Notes: generated by a model not told the origin, from the letters alone. A stretch of DNA of 64,000 nucleotides from Serratia sp. Ag1 (GCF_000743355.1 NZ_JQEI01000009.1:124001-188000), one strand, 5' to 3'. Positions 23,891 through 32,805 are shown, numbered from the stretch's first letter. Program-made: numbers and translations.

Positions 23891-24415
23891 TTAGTTATAA
23901 GTGATATCGAAAGTTGTTACCGCATTCGCTGAACCTGGAGTCACGGTGTCCGCGATTGCAACATAGCGAGCAACGAACTTCAGATCATTATCACCCGCAC
24001 CCAACGCGTAGGCCTGTGAGCTCACACGCAAAGGCAACACATTGCTTGATGCATCAGAAATTTGCACAGCAACCCCAGTGGCTACATCAGCACCAGTGGT
24101 CAGAGCCAATGAACTGTTATCGCTGGTTGCTGAAGTGCCATCAAATTTTACGAAAGCATTGTTCACCGTTGGTGGGCAATCTTTCAGCGTCAAAACGAAG
24201 CTGGTAGCACTCGCCGTTGTACCAACCCCTTTAAAAGCGGTGTAACCCACTTTCCCGAGCTGTACTTCCGCTGGATTGCTCATATTGTTAACAACCTGAC
24301 AAGCTTCGGTCGTGAGTTTCCCTTCAAACTTCACTTGACCATCTGCAGCAAATGCACTGGTAGACAGACCCAAACTTGCAGCAACCAAGGCTGTAACACA
24401 AAAAATTTTTTTCAC
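23891..24415 (-). CDS. orphan type 1-like fimbrial major subunit
   Basis: Secreted pilin of 174 residues. A signal peptide (KKIFCVTALVAASLGLSTSAFA) precedes ADGQVKFEGKLTTEACQV. The FEGxxxxxAC pattern, with its partner cysteine in TLKDCPPTV, is typical of chaperone-usher pilins. The C-terminus ends in Tyr-Asn rather than the more usual aromatic pair. GTG 24415 is chosen because GGAG lies 9 nt upstream; an ATG 15 nt earlier has poor spacing. No chaperone, usher or adhesin gene is near, so it must use machinery elsewhere or be a relic. Confidence 0.85.
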   Translation of the reverse strand: MKKIFCVTALVAASLGLSTSAFAADGQVKFEGKLTTEACQVVNNMSNPAEVQLGKVGYTAFKGVGTTASATSFVLTLKDCPPTVNNAFVKFDGTSATSDNSSLALTTGADVATGVAVQISDASSNVLPLRVSSQAYALGAGDNDLKFVARYVAIADTVTPGSANAVTTFDITYN

Positions 24416-25125
24416 TATTCGAAACTCCATATCCTATGGGTATAAATTGCCCTATATACAATTAATGCTATTTTACTTGCAGCATCAGACAAGTTGCATG
24501 AGACATCTTATTTCAGCGTTAGCCTAAGAATCTCAAGACACATATATTATTATTAGGAGGGAAACAGGTTTTAGAATGAGCAGATAGAACAATCTGGATA
24601 CAGAAGCACCAGAATAAAACAATCACGCTGAACCAATGCCTGAAGAACTATGGCCTTTAATCTTAAAAACGCTGCTGCTGATCGTCATGAACCCATCAGT
24701 AATGCCTCAACTAATCTTACGAGCCACATTTTAGTTAAAAGCAGTTTAATGTAAAGGTTCAGCTAACTATTTGTAAGCGCTTATCCTCATCACAAATTGC
24801 TAATTATCTCTTAATTAAGTAAAACAAAAAAAATAACCTAATAAATTGTATTTTAAGTAATTAATTTTTTAAATAAGATTAAATAAAGAATTAAACGAGA
24901 AACATCCTGCATTAAAATCAAGAATAAGTCATATTTAACCCATTTTATTGCGTTAAAAACGTCCAATTCCCACATCGCAGTGGCACACTTTTCTGATCAT
25001 TTTAAGATTATATCTCACCACTCTTTGCCAGCATCAAGGCGGTGGTATTCATTAGAGCGGACAATTTTGGCCGTTGACCTGAGTGAAACAGCAACAGAGA
25101 AGCAGTAACCCCTTGATCGGCCAGT
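24416..25125. other. gene-free AT-rich region
   Basis: About 700 bp upstream of the fimbrial gene with no recognisable gene. Stretches such as 24800-24890 are nearly pure A/T. It may contain the fimbrial promoter (minus strand, close to 24430-24480). Low GC compared with neighbours suggests acquired or decayed DNA. Confidence 0.4.
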
Positions 25126-25168
25126 AAGGCAACCAGTGCACATGCAATTTGAAGTATGATGGGTATAG
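25126..25168. repeat. truncated ERIC element
   Basis: The sequence from about 25126 to GGGTATA at 25168 matches one end of the ERIC consensus (CACATGCAATTTGAAGTATG then GGGTATA). The other end is missing. A full ERIC lies 75 bp to the right. Confidence 0.7.
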
Positions 25169-25185
25169 CGTGGCAGGAATGGGGG

Positions 25186-25220
25186 TTCCCGGTGTTGTGC
25201 CAAAAGGACAACACCGGGAA
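25186..25220. repeat. perfect 13-bp inverted repeat
   Basis: TTCCCGGTGTTGT (25186-25198) and ACAACACCGGGAA (25208-25220) around a 9-nt loop. It has no T-run on either strand. It lies between a truncated and a complete ERIC element. Confidence 0.6.
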
Positions 25221-25243
25221 AGTGCCTGATGCTTTTCAGCATC

Positions 25244-25370
25244 TATACCCATCATACTTCAAGTTGCTTGGGTGTTGGCTGCGCACCGTCGCCCCAGTCA
25301 CATAGTACGCTATGCTCCTGGGGCCTCCGCTGCTGGCCGCCTACAAGCAACTCGAATTATTTTGGGTATA
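25244..25370 (-). repeat. ERIC element, full length
   Basis: A 127-bp imperfect palindrome, exactly the ERIC length, bounded by TATACCC and GGGTATA. The central inverted arms include GCCCCAGTCACATAG and CTATGCTCCTGGGGC, which correspond to the two conserved ERIC primer sites. It lies downstream of kdgM (3' side). Confidence 0.9.
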
Positions 25371-25390
25371 AGCAATAATAACGACCCTGA

Positions 25391-26086
25391 TTAGAAACTG
25401 TAAGATACACCCATGCGATAACGAGTCTGACGGTTATCGTGCAGGCTGTCTTGCTTCACGTTACCGACTTCAATATAAGGCTTCCAGTTTTTATCCCACT
25501 TATAAGCCAGTTTTACGTTATGTTCGTAGTCGGTTTTACCATCATCGAAGATAACCTTGTTACTATTCTTATAGACATAGTTATATTCTGCCTGCCAGTC
25601 CTTGAGGAAGGTATAACCTAACCAAAAATCACCACGGTTGGTTTTCTCATCCGCATCAGAACCTTTTGAGGTAGTACGCTTATATTCATAACGATATCTG
25701 GCGGCAACATAAAGCTCTTTAGTCAGATTATATTGCGCACGCAAGAAGGGGCGGTAACCATTATTGTTACTGTTAGACTCCAGCGAGAAACCTGGCTGCA
25801 AAGAAAACTCATCCGTCAGGTTTTGCTGATAGCTGGCGACCACTTCAGTGCCGTTACTCACCTGCTCATGGTAAAGTTTATTCGGTGTGTCATCTGAAGG
25901 ATCCTGACGCCATTTCGCTTCTAAAGATAAACCAAACCCATTCGCAAAGCGATGTGACATCAGTAAACGATCTTTATGATCGCCTTTACCGGTATCCATA
26001 AATTCATGTCGATAATCAATTGTTACCGCAGCGGCACTGAGGCTGATTACTGAAGTCATCACCAGAGTTAATAATTTTAATTTCAT
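25391..26086 (-). CDS. kdgM: oligogalacturonate-specific porin, KdgM family
   Basis: Outer-membrane beta-barrel of 231 residues that lets acidic oligogalacturonides into the periplasm. A signal peptide (MKLKLLTLVMTSVISLSAAA) is followed by VTIDYRHEFMDTGKGDHKDRLLMSHRFANGFGL. Alternating-aromatic strands rich in Arg/Lys end in the barrel motif RMGVSYSF with terminal Phe. Start ATG 26086 is preferred to an ATG 12 nt earlier because the signal peptide then begins in the usual way. It lies downstream of togB on the same strand; a KdgR-like site is present about 180 nt upstream. Confidence 0.9.
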   Translation of the reverse strand: MKLKLLTLVMTSVISLSAAAVTIDYRHEFMDTGKGDHKDRLLMSHRFANGFGLSLEAKWRQDPSDDTPNKLYHEQVSNGTEVVASYQQNLTDEFSLQPGFSLESNSNNNGYRPFLRAQYNLTKELYVAARYRYEYKRTTSKGSDADEKTNRGDFWLGYTFLKDWQAEYNYVYKNSNKVIFDDGKTDYEHNVKLAYKWDKNWKPYIEVGNVKQDSLHDNRQTRYRMGVSYSF

Positions 26087-26406
26087 TACATTTCCCATCC
26101 TTTATAATTTAATTATACAAAAGTTCACACCCTAAAAAGCATCCCTTAGAGGTATTGAAAATTAAAGTGAGTGAATCATATAAGTATTTTATTAAACCTG
26201 TCTTACCTTTAACCTTCTGACTTATCCAAAAGGACAACTCATTGGTAATGTTCACTATTAAAAATAGAGAAACATTATTACTTCACCAAATAGACACAGA
26301 ACCATAATAGAGGCCGGTTATAACCTCTATTACACTACACCATCATACTTCAATTTATTTTATAATAACCCACCCTATATAATGGCAGGTTATTATTAAG
26401 GTCTTA
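26087..26406 (-). promoter_or_regulatory. kdgM upstream region
   Basis: A 320-bp gene-free spacer between togB and kdgM. On the minus strand it shows TATAAT at 26112-26117 with a TGTGA CRP half-site a little upstream (26126-26130). A KdgR-like 19-mer matching about 14 of 19 consensus positions lies at 26266-26284. The part next to togB has an inverted repeat (26364-26394, AATAACC/GGTTATT) that could terminate tog transcription. All are weak individually. Confidence 0.4.
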
Positions 26407-27696
26407 TTATCTCATTGCCCGCTTCAGGATACGATCACCCTGAGATTGGAAATCAGCGGCAGTTTCTTTAACCGTTTTCTTACCATAGTCGATCGACTGA
26501 ATGGCATCCTGGAATAACACCACAATCTGCGGGTCATCAAAGTAAGGTGACGCATTGATTGCGTGAGGTAAAGACAACGCCAGTTTCAACCCTGCAACCG
26601 CCGGATCGGTATCTTTAATCACACCACTTTCACGTAACTGATTCACCGCAGTCTTACTGAGTGGCACACCGCGCTCCAGCCCCAGTGCTTCAACACCCTC
26701 TTTGCTGTTCAACAGGAAGTTAATCAGCATGGCAGCCTCACGCGGATGCTTGCTGCTTTTACCAATTGAGAACATTTGGGCTGGTTTAAAGAACAAGCCC
26801 GCATCCGTCGCGCCTTCCAACATCGGGTAATTACCCAATTCCAGTTTTGCTGGCGGTTTCAGGTTATCTGAATATTTCTTGATGGTGGAGTTCCACATAT
26901 AGGTTCCTGCAAACTCACCCGCAATCCAAGGTTTCATTTCATACATATTACTTTTGCCGAAAGAGGCAAAATATTTGGATGACGGCATCACATGGCTGTC
27001 CACCATGTCTTTATACATTTGGAAGAACTCGACCCACTGCTCTGGGGTATAGTTAAACTTCTTCTTCTCTTCGTTAACAATATCCACATTGTGCTTCTGT
27101 ATCATATATGAGCGCAACAATGCGAAGGAGTCTTGATGCTCAAGTACCACTGGGTAATACTTCTCACCCAATACTTCCTGGAATTTCTTACCGGCAGCCA
27201 GTAATTCATCCCAAGTCTTAGGGTACTCTACGCCAGCATTCTTCCAGGTAACATCGTTAAGGTAGAAGACACGTGCAGTCACTGAAATCGGGATCCCGTT
27301 CAGTTTGCCATTAACCGTGGTAGTCTTCAGTTCCTTTGGATCAAACTGAGTCAGATCCAGATGCTCACTGACTTTATTCAAATCATAGAAACCGCTGCCA
27401 TCCTTTGAAAAGATCGGCAACCAGTTCCAGTTAGTTTGCATAACGTCTGGTTCTGTTCCGCCAGCAATCTGGGTCGTCAAGCGAGAAAGGTGACCATCCC
27501 AACCCGTATATTCTGATTTAACCTTAATATCCGGATTCTGTTTCTGGAACTCTTCAATCGCCTTCAACGTCATCTGGTGGCGGCTATTCCCCCCCCACCA
27601 AGACATACGCAAATCGACCTGTTCAGCAGCAAATGACTGGTGCGCAAACATAGCAATAGAAGAAGCAACCAAAACTTGTAATAATCTTTTTTTCAT
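26407..27696 (-). CDS. togB: oligogalacturonide ABC transporter, substrate-binding protein TogB
   Basis: Periplasmic binding protein of 429 residues in the extracellular solute-binding family 1. A signal peptide (MKKRLLQVLVASSIAMFAHQSFA) precedes AEQVDLRMSWWGGNSRHQMTLKAIEEFQKQNPDIKV. The conserved GGTEPDVMQTNWNWLP segment is present. It is the last gene of togMNAB, 15 nt after togA. The periplasmic protein delivers oligogalacturonides entering through KdgM to TogMN. Confidence 0.92.
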   Translation of the reverse strand: MKKRLLQVLVASSIAMFAHQSFAAEQVDLRMSWWGGNSRHQMTLKAIEEFQKQNPDIKVKSEYTGWDGHLSRLTTQIAGGTEPDVMQTNWNWLPIFSKDGSGFYDLNKVSEHLDLTQFDPKELKTTTVNGKLNGIPISVTARVFYLNDVTWKNAGVEYPKTWDELLAAGKKFQEVLGEKYYPVVLEHQDSFALLRSYMIQKHNVDIVNEEKKKFNYTPEQWVEFFQMYKDMVDSHVMPSSKYFASFGKSNMYEMKPWIAGEFAGTYMWNSTIKKYSDNLKPPAKLELGNYPMLEGATDAGLFFKPAQMFSIGKSSKHPREAAMLINFLLNSKEGVEALGLERGVPLSKTAVNQLRESGVIKDTDPAVAGLKLALSLPHAINASPYFDDPQIVVLFQDAIQSIDYGKKTVKETAADFQSQGDRILKRAMR

Positions 27697-27711
27697 TATC
27701 TAAAACTCCTG

Positions 27712-28839
27712 TTAAAGAGAAATATTTTTTTCTGTCTTTGCATCAAAGATATGGCATTTATTCATATCAAATTTAAAGTAAACAGGACGATGCAGCCCAT
27801 TTTTGAGAATAGGTTTAACATCATCAGATGGGATACGACAGGTCAATTCAAAATCATTAACCTTAAGGTAAACAAAGAATTCGTGGCCCATGTTTTCAAC
27901 GCGCACTAATTCCCCCTGAGAGTGATTCCCCTCAAAAGGTGACTCTGAAATAGTGATAAACTCAGGACGAACACCAAAGAACACCTCTTCACCCACATGC
28001 CCAGCCACTTTCGCCTGCTGATGCGGGGTCAATGTCAGCGTGTAATTACCCACGGTCAAACCGATCTTGCCATCTTGCTCTACCAGTTTACTCGGCTTGA
28101 TATTCATTTCAGGCGCACCGATAAAACCGGCCACAAACATGTTTTTCGGGAAGTGATAAAGGTTATCTGGTGTATCAACCTGCATGATATGGCCAAGTTT
28201 CATCACACAGATACGGTCACCCATAGTCATTGCTTCTGTTTGGTCATGGGTAACATAAACTGTAGTCGCCGGTTTACCGCTCTTTTTCAATTGCTTGTGC
28301 AGATCGGAAATACGGATACGCATTGATGCACGTAATTTGGCATCCAGGTTGGACAATGGCTCATCAAACAAGAAAACATCCGGTTTCTTGACGATCGCAC
28401 GGCCAACGGCCACACGCTGTGCCTGCCCACCAGAAAGTTGCCGTGGCAGGCGATCAAGCAGCTCTTCTAATTCCAGGATTTTTGCCGCTTCGGTTACCTG
28501 CGCCTCGATCTGCTCTTTAGGCAGTTTGCTCAGCTTCAAGCCAAACGCCAGGTTCTCTTTCACCGTCATGTGCGGATAAAGCGCATAGTTCTGGAACACC
28601 ATGGCAATACCACGCGATTTAGGTGCCAGGTTGTTCACCACGCGCTCGCCGATACGGACTTCACCACCGCTGATGGTTTCCAACCCCGCCAGCATACGCA
28701 GCGTGGTTGACTTGGCGCAGCCGGACGGCCCGACGATGACCATGAACTCACCGTCAGCAATGGTTAAATTGATACCATGAACGGCTTTATAACCGTTGGT
28801 GTAAACTTTCTCTAAATTATTAAATACGACTTCAGCCAT
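27712..28839 (-). CDS. togA: oligogalacturonide ABC transporter ATPase TogA
   Basis: MalK/UgpC-type ATPase of 375 residues. Walker A is GPSGCAKST (37-45), with Ala in place of the Gly that normally precedes Lys. The signature is LSGGQAQRVAVGRA, Walker B ends in DVFLFDEPLSNLD, and the H-loop is VYVTHDQTEAMT. A C-terminal OB/TOBE domain (about 240-375) is present. It energises TogMN from the cytoplasmic side. It follows togN after 13 nt. Confidence 0.93.
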   Translation of the reverse strand: MAEVVFNNLEKVYTNGYKAVHGINLTIADGEFMVIVGPSGCAKSTTLRMLAGLETISGGEVRIGERVVNNLAPKSRGIAMVFQNYALYPHMTVKENLAFGLKLSKLPKEQIEAQVTEAAKILELEELLDRLPRQLSGGQAQRVAVGRAIVKKPDVFLFDEPLSNLDAKLRASMRIRISDLHKQLKKSGKPATTVYVTHDQTEAMTMGDRICVMKLGHIMQVDTPDNLYHFPKNMFVAGFIGAPEMNIKPSKLVEQDGKIGLTVGNYTLTLTPHQQAKVAGHVGEEVFFGVRPEFITISESPFEGNHSQGELVRVENMGHEFFVYLKVNDFELTCRIPSDDVKPILKNGLHRPVYFKFDMNKCHIFDAKTEKNISL

Positions 28840-28852
28840 GATAAATCCTCAA

Positions 28853-29767
28853 TTAACCTTTAATACCGCTGCTGGTAACACCCTGCACGAAATAGCGTTG
28901 GGCCAGGAAGAACACGATGATAGACGGCAGAATAGAGATACTTGCCATTGCCAGAATTTCATTCCACGGCGCACCTTCGGTAACGTCGATAGACATTTTC
29001 AGCGCCAGGGCAATAGGGTATTTATCTACGCTGTAAACATAAATCAGTGGCCCAATAAAGTCGTTCATCGACCACATGAATTGGAACAGAGCAACAGAAA
29101 TAATCGCCGGTTTCAGAATCGGTACCACGACATACCACAGCACCTGGAAGGAGTTACAGCCATCAATTTGCGCGGCCTCTTCCATATCACGTGGTACACC
29201 ACGCAAGAACTGGATCAACATAAAGACGAAGAAACCCTGCGTCGCAAATGCCAGCGGTAAATACAGCGGCAGATAGCTGTCCAGCATCCCCATCTCACGG
29301 AACATAATGTACTGAGGGATCAGTAACACTGTGCTCGGCAGCAACATGGTGGTGATCAGCGTTGCGAACCAGAACTTTTTCCATGGAATTTCAAAACGGG
29401 CAAAGCCGTAGGCCACGATCGTCGAAGAAATAATGGTCAGGATGACTTTAGGAATAACAAACTTAAACGTGTTAAGCATGTAGTGGCCAAAGTTATACTC
29501 TGTCCCGGTTTTCCAGCCATTAACGAAACCGTCAGAGGTTGGATGCGCGGGCCACAATCCTAGCGTCGTAAAGATTTCATGATTGGGCTTGAATGATGCA
29601 GAGAACATCCACACCAGTGGATAAAGCATCAGTAAACCAACAAACAGCAGGATGATATAACGAATAAATGCGCTAACTTTTTCTTTGCGTAATGTCCGCT
29701 GTACCTCTTGCTCAGCCGTTTTCTGAGCATCGCTCATGATTACGTTATCTTGATGCATATCAGCCAT
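28853..29767 (-). CDS. togN: oligogalacturonide ABC transporter permease TogN
   Basis: Inner-membrane permease of 304 residues, binding-protein-dependent transport (MalG-like). It has about six membrane helices and the EAA loop MEEAAQIDGCNSFQVLWYVVVPILKPA, which contacts TogA. ATG 29767 is chosen because GGGAGG lies 5 nt upstream and the protein begins MADMHQDNV; longer in-frame starts run through togM. It overlaps the end of togM by 8 nt, suggesting coupled translation. Confidence 0.93.
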   Translation of the reverse strand: MADMHQDNVIMSDAQKTAEQEVQRTLRKEKVSAFIRYIILLFVGLLMLYPLVWMFSASFKPNHEIFTTLGLWPAHPTSDGFVNGWKTGTEYNFGHYMLNTFKFVIPKVILTIISSTIVAYGFARFEIPWKKFWFATLITTMLLPSTVLLIPQYIMFREMGMLDSYLPLYLPLAFATQGFFVFMLIQFLRGVPRDMEEAAQIDGCNSFQVLWYVVVPILKPAIISVALFQFMWSMNDFIGPLIYVYSVDKYPIALALKMSIDVTEGAPWNEILAMASISILPSIIVFFLAQRYFVQGVTSSGIKG

Positions 29768-30650
29768 TTTTGCCTCCCTTATCCGCTGAGTAGAAGACCC
29801 AATACTTCGATGATTTAAAGGCGACTGAGGCAAACAAGGCCACAACCAGGAACAATATCCAGGCCAACGCAGCACCGTAACCCATATCAAAATATTTAAA
29901 TGCAGTATCGTAAATATACAGTGAGAACAGGTAGGTATAGTGAGTTGGGCCACCACCCGTAATAACATACGGTGCCGTAAACTCTTGGAACGCCTGCGTT
30001 GTCTGCATAATGAAGTTGAAGAAGATAACCGGCGTAATCAACGGCACGGTCACTTTCATAAACATCTGCCATTTTGAAGCGCCATCAATCATTGCGGCTT
30101 CATATTGTGACTGTGGAACGTTCTGTAATGCCGCCAGGAAAATCACCATGGCAGAACCAAATTGCCACACACGCAGCAAAGTGACCGACATCAACGCCAG
30201 CGAAGGTTCACCCAGCCAGTTGATAGGGTCTGCGCCGAATACACCGATAAAGCTGTTTAACAGACCATCGATGGCAAACAGCGCACGCCACAATACGGCG
30301 ATAGCAACGCTACTGCCCAGAATCGAAGGAATGTAGTATGCCGTCCGGAAAAATCCAATCCCACGTAGCTTAAAATTAAGAACAAAAGCAATACCGAGTG
30401 CAAATGCCAATTTTAGAGGAATGGTCAGAAACACATAGGCAAAAGTGACACCCATAGATTTCCAAAAGAGATGATCTTCCGTGAGCATATAACGGTAATT
30501 TTCGATCCCGTTAAACACTGGCGGATTCATCAGGTCATATTCTGTAAAGCTTAACAAGAATGATGACACAAAGGGAAATGCCGTAAATATTATCAGCCCT
30601 ATAATATAAGGTGATATATAGGCTAACCCCAGCATTCTGTTTTCATTCAT
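29760..30650 (-). CDS. togM: oligogalacturonide ABC transporter permease TogM
   Basis: Inner-membrane permease of 296 residues (MalF/UgpA-like). It has six helices and the EAA loop YEAAMIDGASKWQMFMKVTVPLITP. It is the first gene of togMNAB, which has the same order in Dickeya. A region of about 900 bp without a recognised gene lies upstream and carries a KdgR-like and an FNR-like site. Confidence 0.93.
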   Translation of the reverse strand: MNENRMLGLAYISPYIIGLIIFTAFPFVSSFLLSFTEYDLMNPPVFNGIENYRYMLTEDHLFWKSMGVTFAYVFLTIPLKLAFALGIAFVLNFKLRGIGFFRTAYYIPSILGSSVAIAVLWRALFAIDGLLNSFIGVFGADPINWLGEPSLALMSVTLLRVWQFGSAMVIFLAALQNVPQSQYEAAMIDGASKWQMFMKVTVPLITPVIFFNFIMQTTQAFQEFTAPYVITGGGPTHYTYLFSLYIYDTAFKYFDMGYGAALAWILFLVVALFASVAFKSSKYWVFYSADKGGKNG

Positions 30651-30704
30651 GGTTATTACCCATAGATATAGAAAAGTTAAATAAAGAAAATTTAATTAAC
30701 GTTA

Positions 30705-30762
30705 TATACTCTAAGCCATTCGAGTTGCACGAAGGCTGCAAACTCGAAGTCTGATGAGTATA
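30705..30762. repeat. 58-bp palindrome related to ERIC ends
   Basis: TATACTC...GAGTATA termini and inner arms TTCGAGTTGCA / TGCAAACTCGAA form a near-perfect long hairpin. The TTCGAGTTGC part resembles an ERIC end. It is 55 bp upstream of togM, inside the probable 5' leader. Confidence 0.6.
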
Positions 30763-30779
30763 AAGAGACCCGACGGCCA

Positions 30780-31154
30780 TCAGATCCAACCCAAGGTAGA
30801 GTGTTTTAACCTCCGTTCTGATAACAACATGCCGCGCTGAAGCAGTAAAAAAATATCACTCTGCTTTTGCAGTTGCGTATCGCCAACAAAAGTGACACAC
30901 AGCCGCGATCCATACGCTAAACAAATAAATAATAATTTTCGTATATAAAGTACTAAAGAATTTTTACCATGTGCTCCCAGTTCATGGTGTTGAGACAAAC
31001 AATGGATAAATTGGAGAAACAAAATAAATCCGTTCCGTAAGGAAACCAATTGGGCTTGCCCACTCCTCATGGCTCGCTTGAGCAGCAGGCAAAAAGCTGA
31101 TGGCAGATCCATCACGATACTGTCGTTCTTTTGAGTGCAGCACCTTAAGTCCAT
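30780..31154 (-). CDS. uncharacterised short ORF in tog leader (doubtful)
   Basis: An open frame of 124 codons with GGAG 7 nt before its ATG, just behind a KdgR-like box. The translation (MDLRCCTQKNDSIVMDLPSAF...) is rich in Leu and Cys and resembles no family I recognise. Another frame of the same stretch is open for 61 codons, so this could be chance or a decayed gene. It is recorded because the operator position implies that something is transcribed from here. Confidence 0.2.
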   Translation of the reverse strand: MDLRCCTQKNDSIVMDLPSAFCLLLKRAMRSGQAQLVSLRNGFILFLQFIHCLSQHHELGAHGKNSLVLYIRKLLFICLAYGSRLCVTFVGDTQLQKQSDIFLLLQRGMLLSERRLKHSTLGWI

Positions 31155-31181
31155 TTGCGATCTCCACACATCAGCTAGCAA

Positions 31182-31200
31182 ACTGAAACACTATTTCAAA
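31182..31200 (-). promoter_or_regulatory. KdgR-like operator upstream of tog operon
   Basis: ACTGAAACACTATTTCAAA matches 16 of 19 positions of the KdgR consensus (AATRAAAYNYNRTTTYATT, from memory), including the full GAAAC...TTTC core. It is about 530 nt upstream of togM on the same strand. Confidence 0.6.
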
Positions 31201-31549
31201 TTATTATATCTAAATTTCTCTCAGCGTCATTGGGTGGATAGCAAAAGTGTGACCAAAGTAGGAACGTTGTTTTATTTTTTTTGACCTCACCACCCACCGA
31301 TTAAAAACCCAGTTAAGTGACTGACTTAACAGATTGATTTACATCAAAAAAATAATTGATATTGATTGTGGTGTTAACGATCTTGATTTGTGGAAAATAG
31401 GTTAGCCAATTGTGTCACAGGCCAAAAGGCAGCATACCGATTGCTGGGGATATCGAGCCAAACTGGGCTGGGGAAAGTCGTTTAGGTGGGGTTAAGAAAG
31501 GCTGCGTTCTTACTCAACGGCAAAAAACACAGCCTGGAATCTGGTGTGA
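31201..31549. other. gene-free region between tog leader and yfcD
   Basis: About 350 bp with no gene seen. It contains the FNR-type dyad at 31334-31347 and an AT-rich stretch near 31260-31285. The right part lies immediately beyond the yfcD stop. Confidence 0.4.
31334..31347. promoter_or_regulatory. FNR-type box
   Basis: TTGATTTACATCAA is a perfect match to the FNR consensus TTGAT-N4-ATCAA. On the minus strand it is about 150 bp upstream of the KdgR-like box. It may bring oxygen control to the tog promoter; no transcription start is known. Confidence 0.6.
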
Positions 31550-32125
31550 TCAGTGGTTCTCTTCACCGGACTCGACTTTGCTCTCACGCTGCAATGGCTT
31601 ACCGTAATCCTGATCGTTATTACGCGTCAGCCATAATGACAGTGCTTTTAACGAATCTGGGGTAAATTCGTCGCAGCGCGCGGTGATCTCTTCCGGCGTC
31701 ATCCAACTGACTTCTGCCACCTCATCTTCCTGTAAGGCAAAAGGGCCGTGTGACACACAGCTGAACAGCGCCCCCCAAATGCGGCATTGGTTTTCTTCAA
31801 AATAGAACATGCCGTGCTCAGCAAAAGGTACCCCGGCAATTCCCAGTTCCTCTTCCGCTTCGCGACGAGCAGAATCAAGCATATTTTCACCGCTTTGCAC
31901 CACTCCACCAGCGCAGGCATCCAGCCAGCCAGGGTAGAAGTCCTTGCTGTCTGTACGGCGCTGCACCAAAATCCGCCCCATTCCATTATGCACCACAATA
32001 TAGGTAGCACGGTGACGCAGCCGTTGAGCACGCATCTGTTGACGACTGGATTGAGCAATCACTTCGTTTTGCTCATTGACGATATCCACCCATTCGGTAT
32101 CTGCAGCCTGATCCTGTTCCGCCAT
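31550..32125 (-). CDS. yfcD: Nudix hydrolase YfcD
   Basis: Cytoplasmic Nudix protein of 191 residues. The Nudix box [24 protein letters not shown] runs from about residue 71, with the REAEEE metal-binding core. [18 protein letters not shown] at the N-terminus and the length fit E. coli YfcD. The substrate is not established. It is a core gene standing between two blocks of pectin genes. Confidence 0.93.
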   Translation of the reverse strand: MAEQDQAADTEWVDIVNEQNEVIAQSSRQQMRAQRLRHRATYIVVHNGMGRILVQRRTDSKDFYPGWLDACAGGVVQSGENMLDSARREAEEELGIAGVPFAEHGMFYFEENQCRIWGALFSCVSHGPFALQEDEVAEVSWMTPEEITARCDEFTPDSLKALSLWLTRNNDQDYGKPLQRESKVESGEENH

Positions 32126-32223
32126 CCTCTAAGACCTTCTATTTTGGCGCGATGAATGCCGCGCTCTGGTTAATTGATCAGTGTACTTCTAGTGATTTTT
32201 AATATGCGTACACTCTTCATCTT

Positions 32224-32247
32224 ACAAGTGCAATTATTTTGGGTATA
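32224..32247. repeat. ERIC-end fragment between yfcD and yfcE
   Basis: ACAAGTGCAATTATTTTGGG followed by TATA resembles the left end of an inverted ERIC. Only one end is present. Confidence 0.5.
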
Positions 32248-32253
32248 TATAAA

Positions 32254-32805
32254 TTAGTGTGCTAGTGCCAGCTCCGCAACAGCCTTGCCACCGTGCAAGC
32301 CGATCACACGCAAAATATTCTGATCCAGTATGCCATAACTGGCAGGAAAGCCCCCTTTTGGCATGCTGACCGAACCAGGGTTAAAGCAGTAAATGCCCCC
32401 CTGACATTCTGCCTGCGGCAAATGCGTGTGGCCATACACCAGCACATCACCCGGCGATAACGGCGGCAACACACCAGGATGATAAAGGTGACCATGAGTT
32501 AGAAACAGCCGTCTTTTGGGCAACAGGACTTGTTGAAAGGGAGCTGTGATAGGGAATGAAAGCAGCATCTGATCGACTTCGCTGTCACAATTGCCACGAA
32601 CGGCAACGATCTTATCGCGATAAAGATTTAAATGCTCGGCAACCTGTGCGGGTTGATAGGTATCTGGCAACGCATTACGTGGCCCATGGTTGAGTAAATC
32701 ACCTAAAAGAATCAACCAATCGGCACGACTTTGTACAAACAGTTCGAGAATTTTTTCAGTAGCGGAAAGTGAACCATGTAAGTCAGAGGCGAACATCAGC
32801 TTCAT
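32254..32805 (-). CDS. yfcE: metallophosphodiesterase YfcE
   Basis: Calcineurin-like phosphodiesterase of 183 residues. The metal-binding motifs appear in order: DLHG (8-11), GDLLNHGPRN, GNCDSEVDQ, THGHLYHP and YGHTHLPQ. E. coli YfcE hydrolyses artificial phosphodiesters; its natural substrate is unknown. Start ATG matches the family (MKLMFASDLHGS). Confidence 0.94.
   Translation of the reverse strand: MKLMFASDLHGSLSATEKILELFVQSRADWLILLGDLLNHGPRNALPDTYQPAQVAEHLNLYRDKIVAVRGNCDSEVDQMLLSFPITAPFQQVLLPKRRLFLTHGHLYHPGVLPPLSPGDVLVYGHTHLPQAECQGGIYCFNPGSVSMPKGGFPASYGILDQNILRVIGLHGGKAVAELALAH

Noticed and set aside
25008-25255. Short minus-strand frames around 25.1-25.25 kb
   Set aside because: They run through an ERIC fragment and a perfect hairpin, overlap each other in different frames, and resemble nothing.
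31241-31256. TGTGACCAAAGTAGGA as a CRP site for tog
   Set aside because: Only the left half matches the CRP consensus; the right half is not TCACA.
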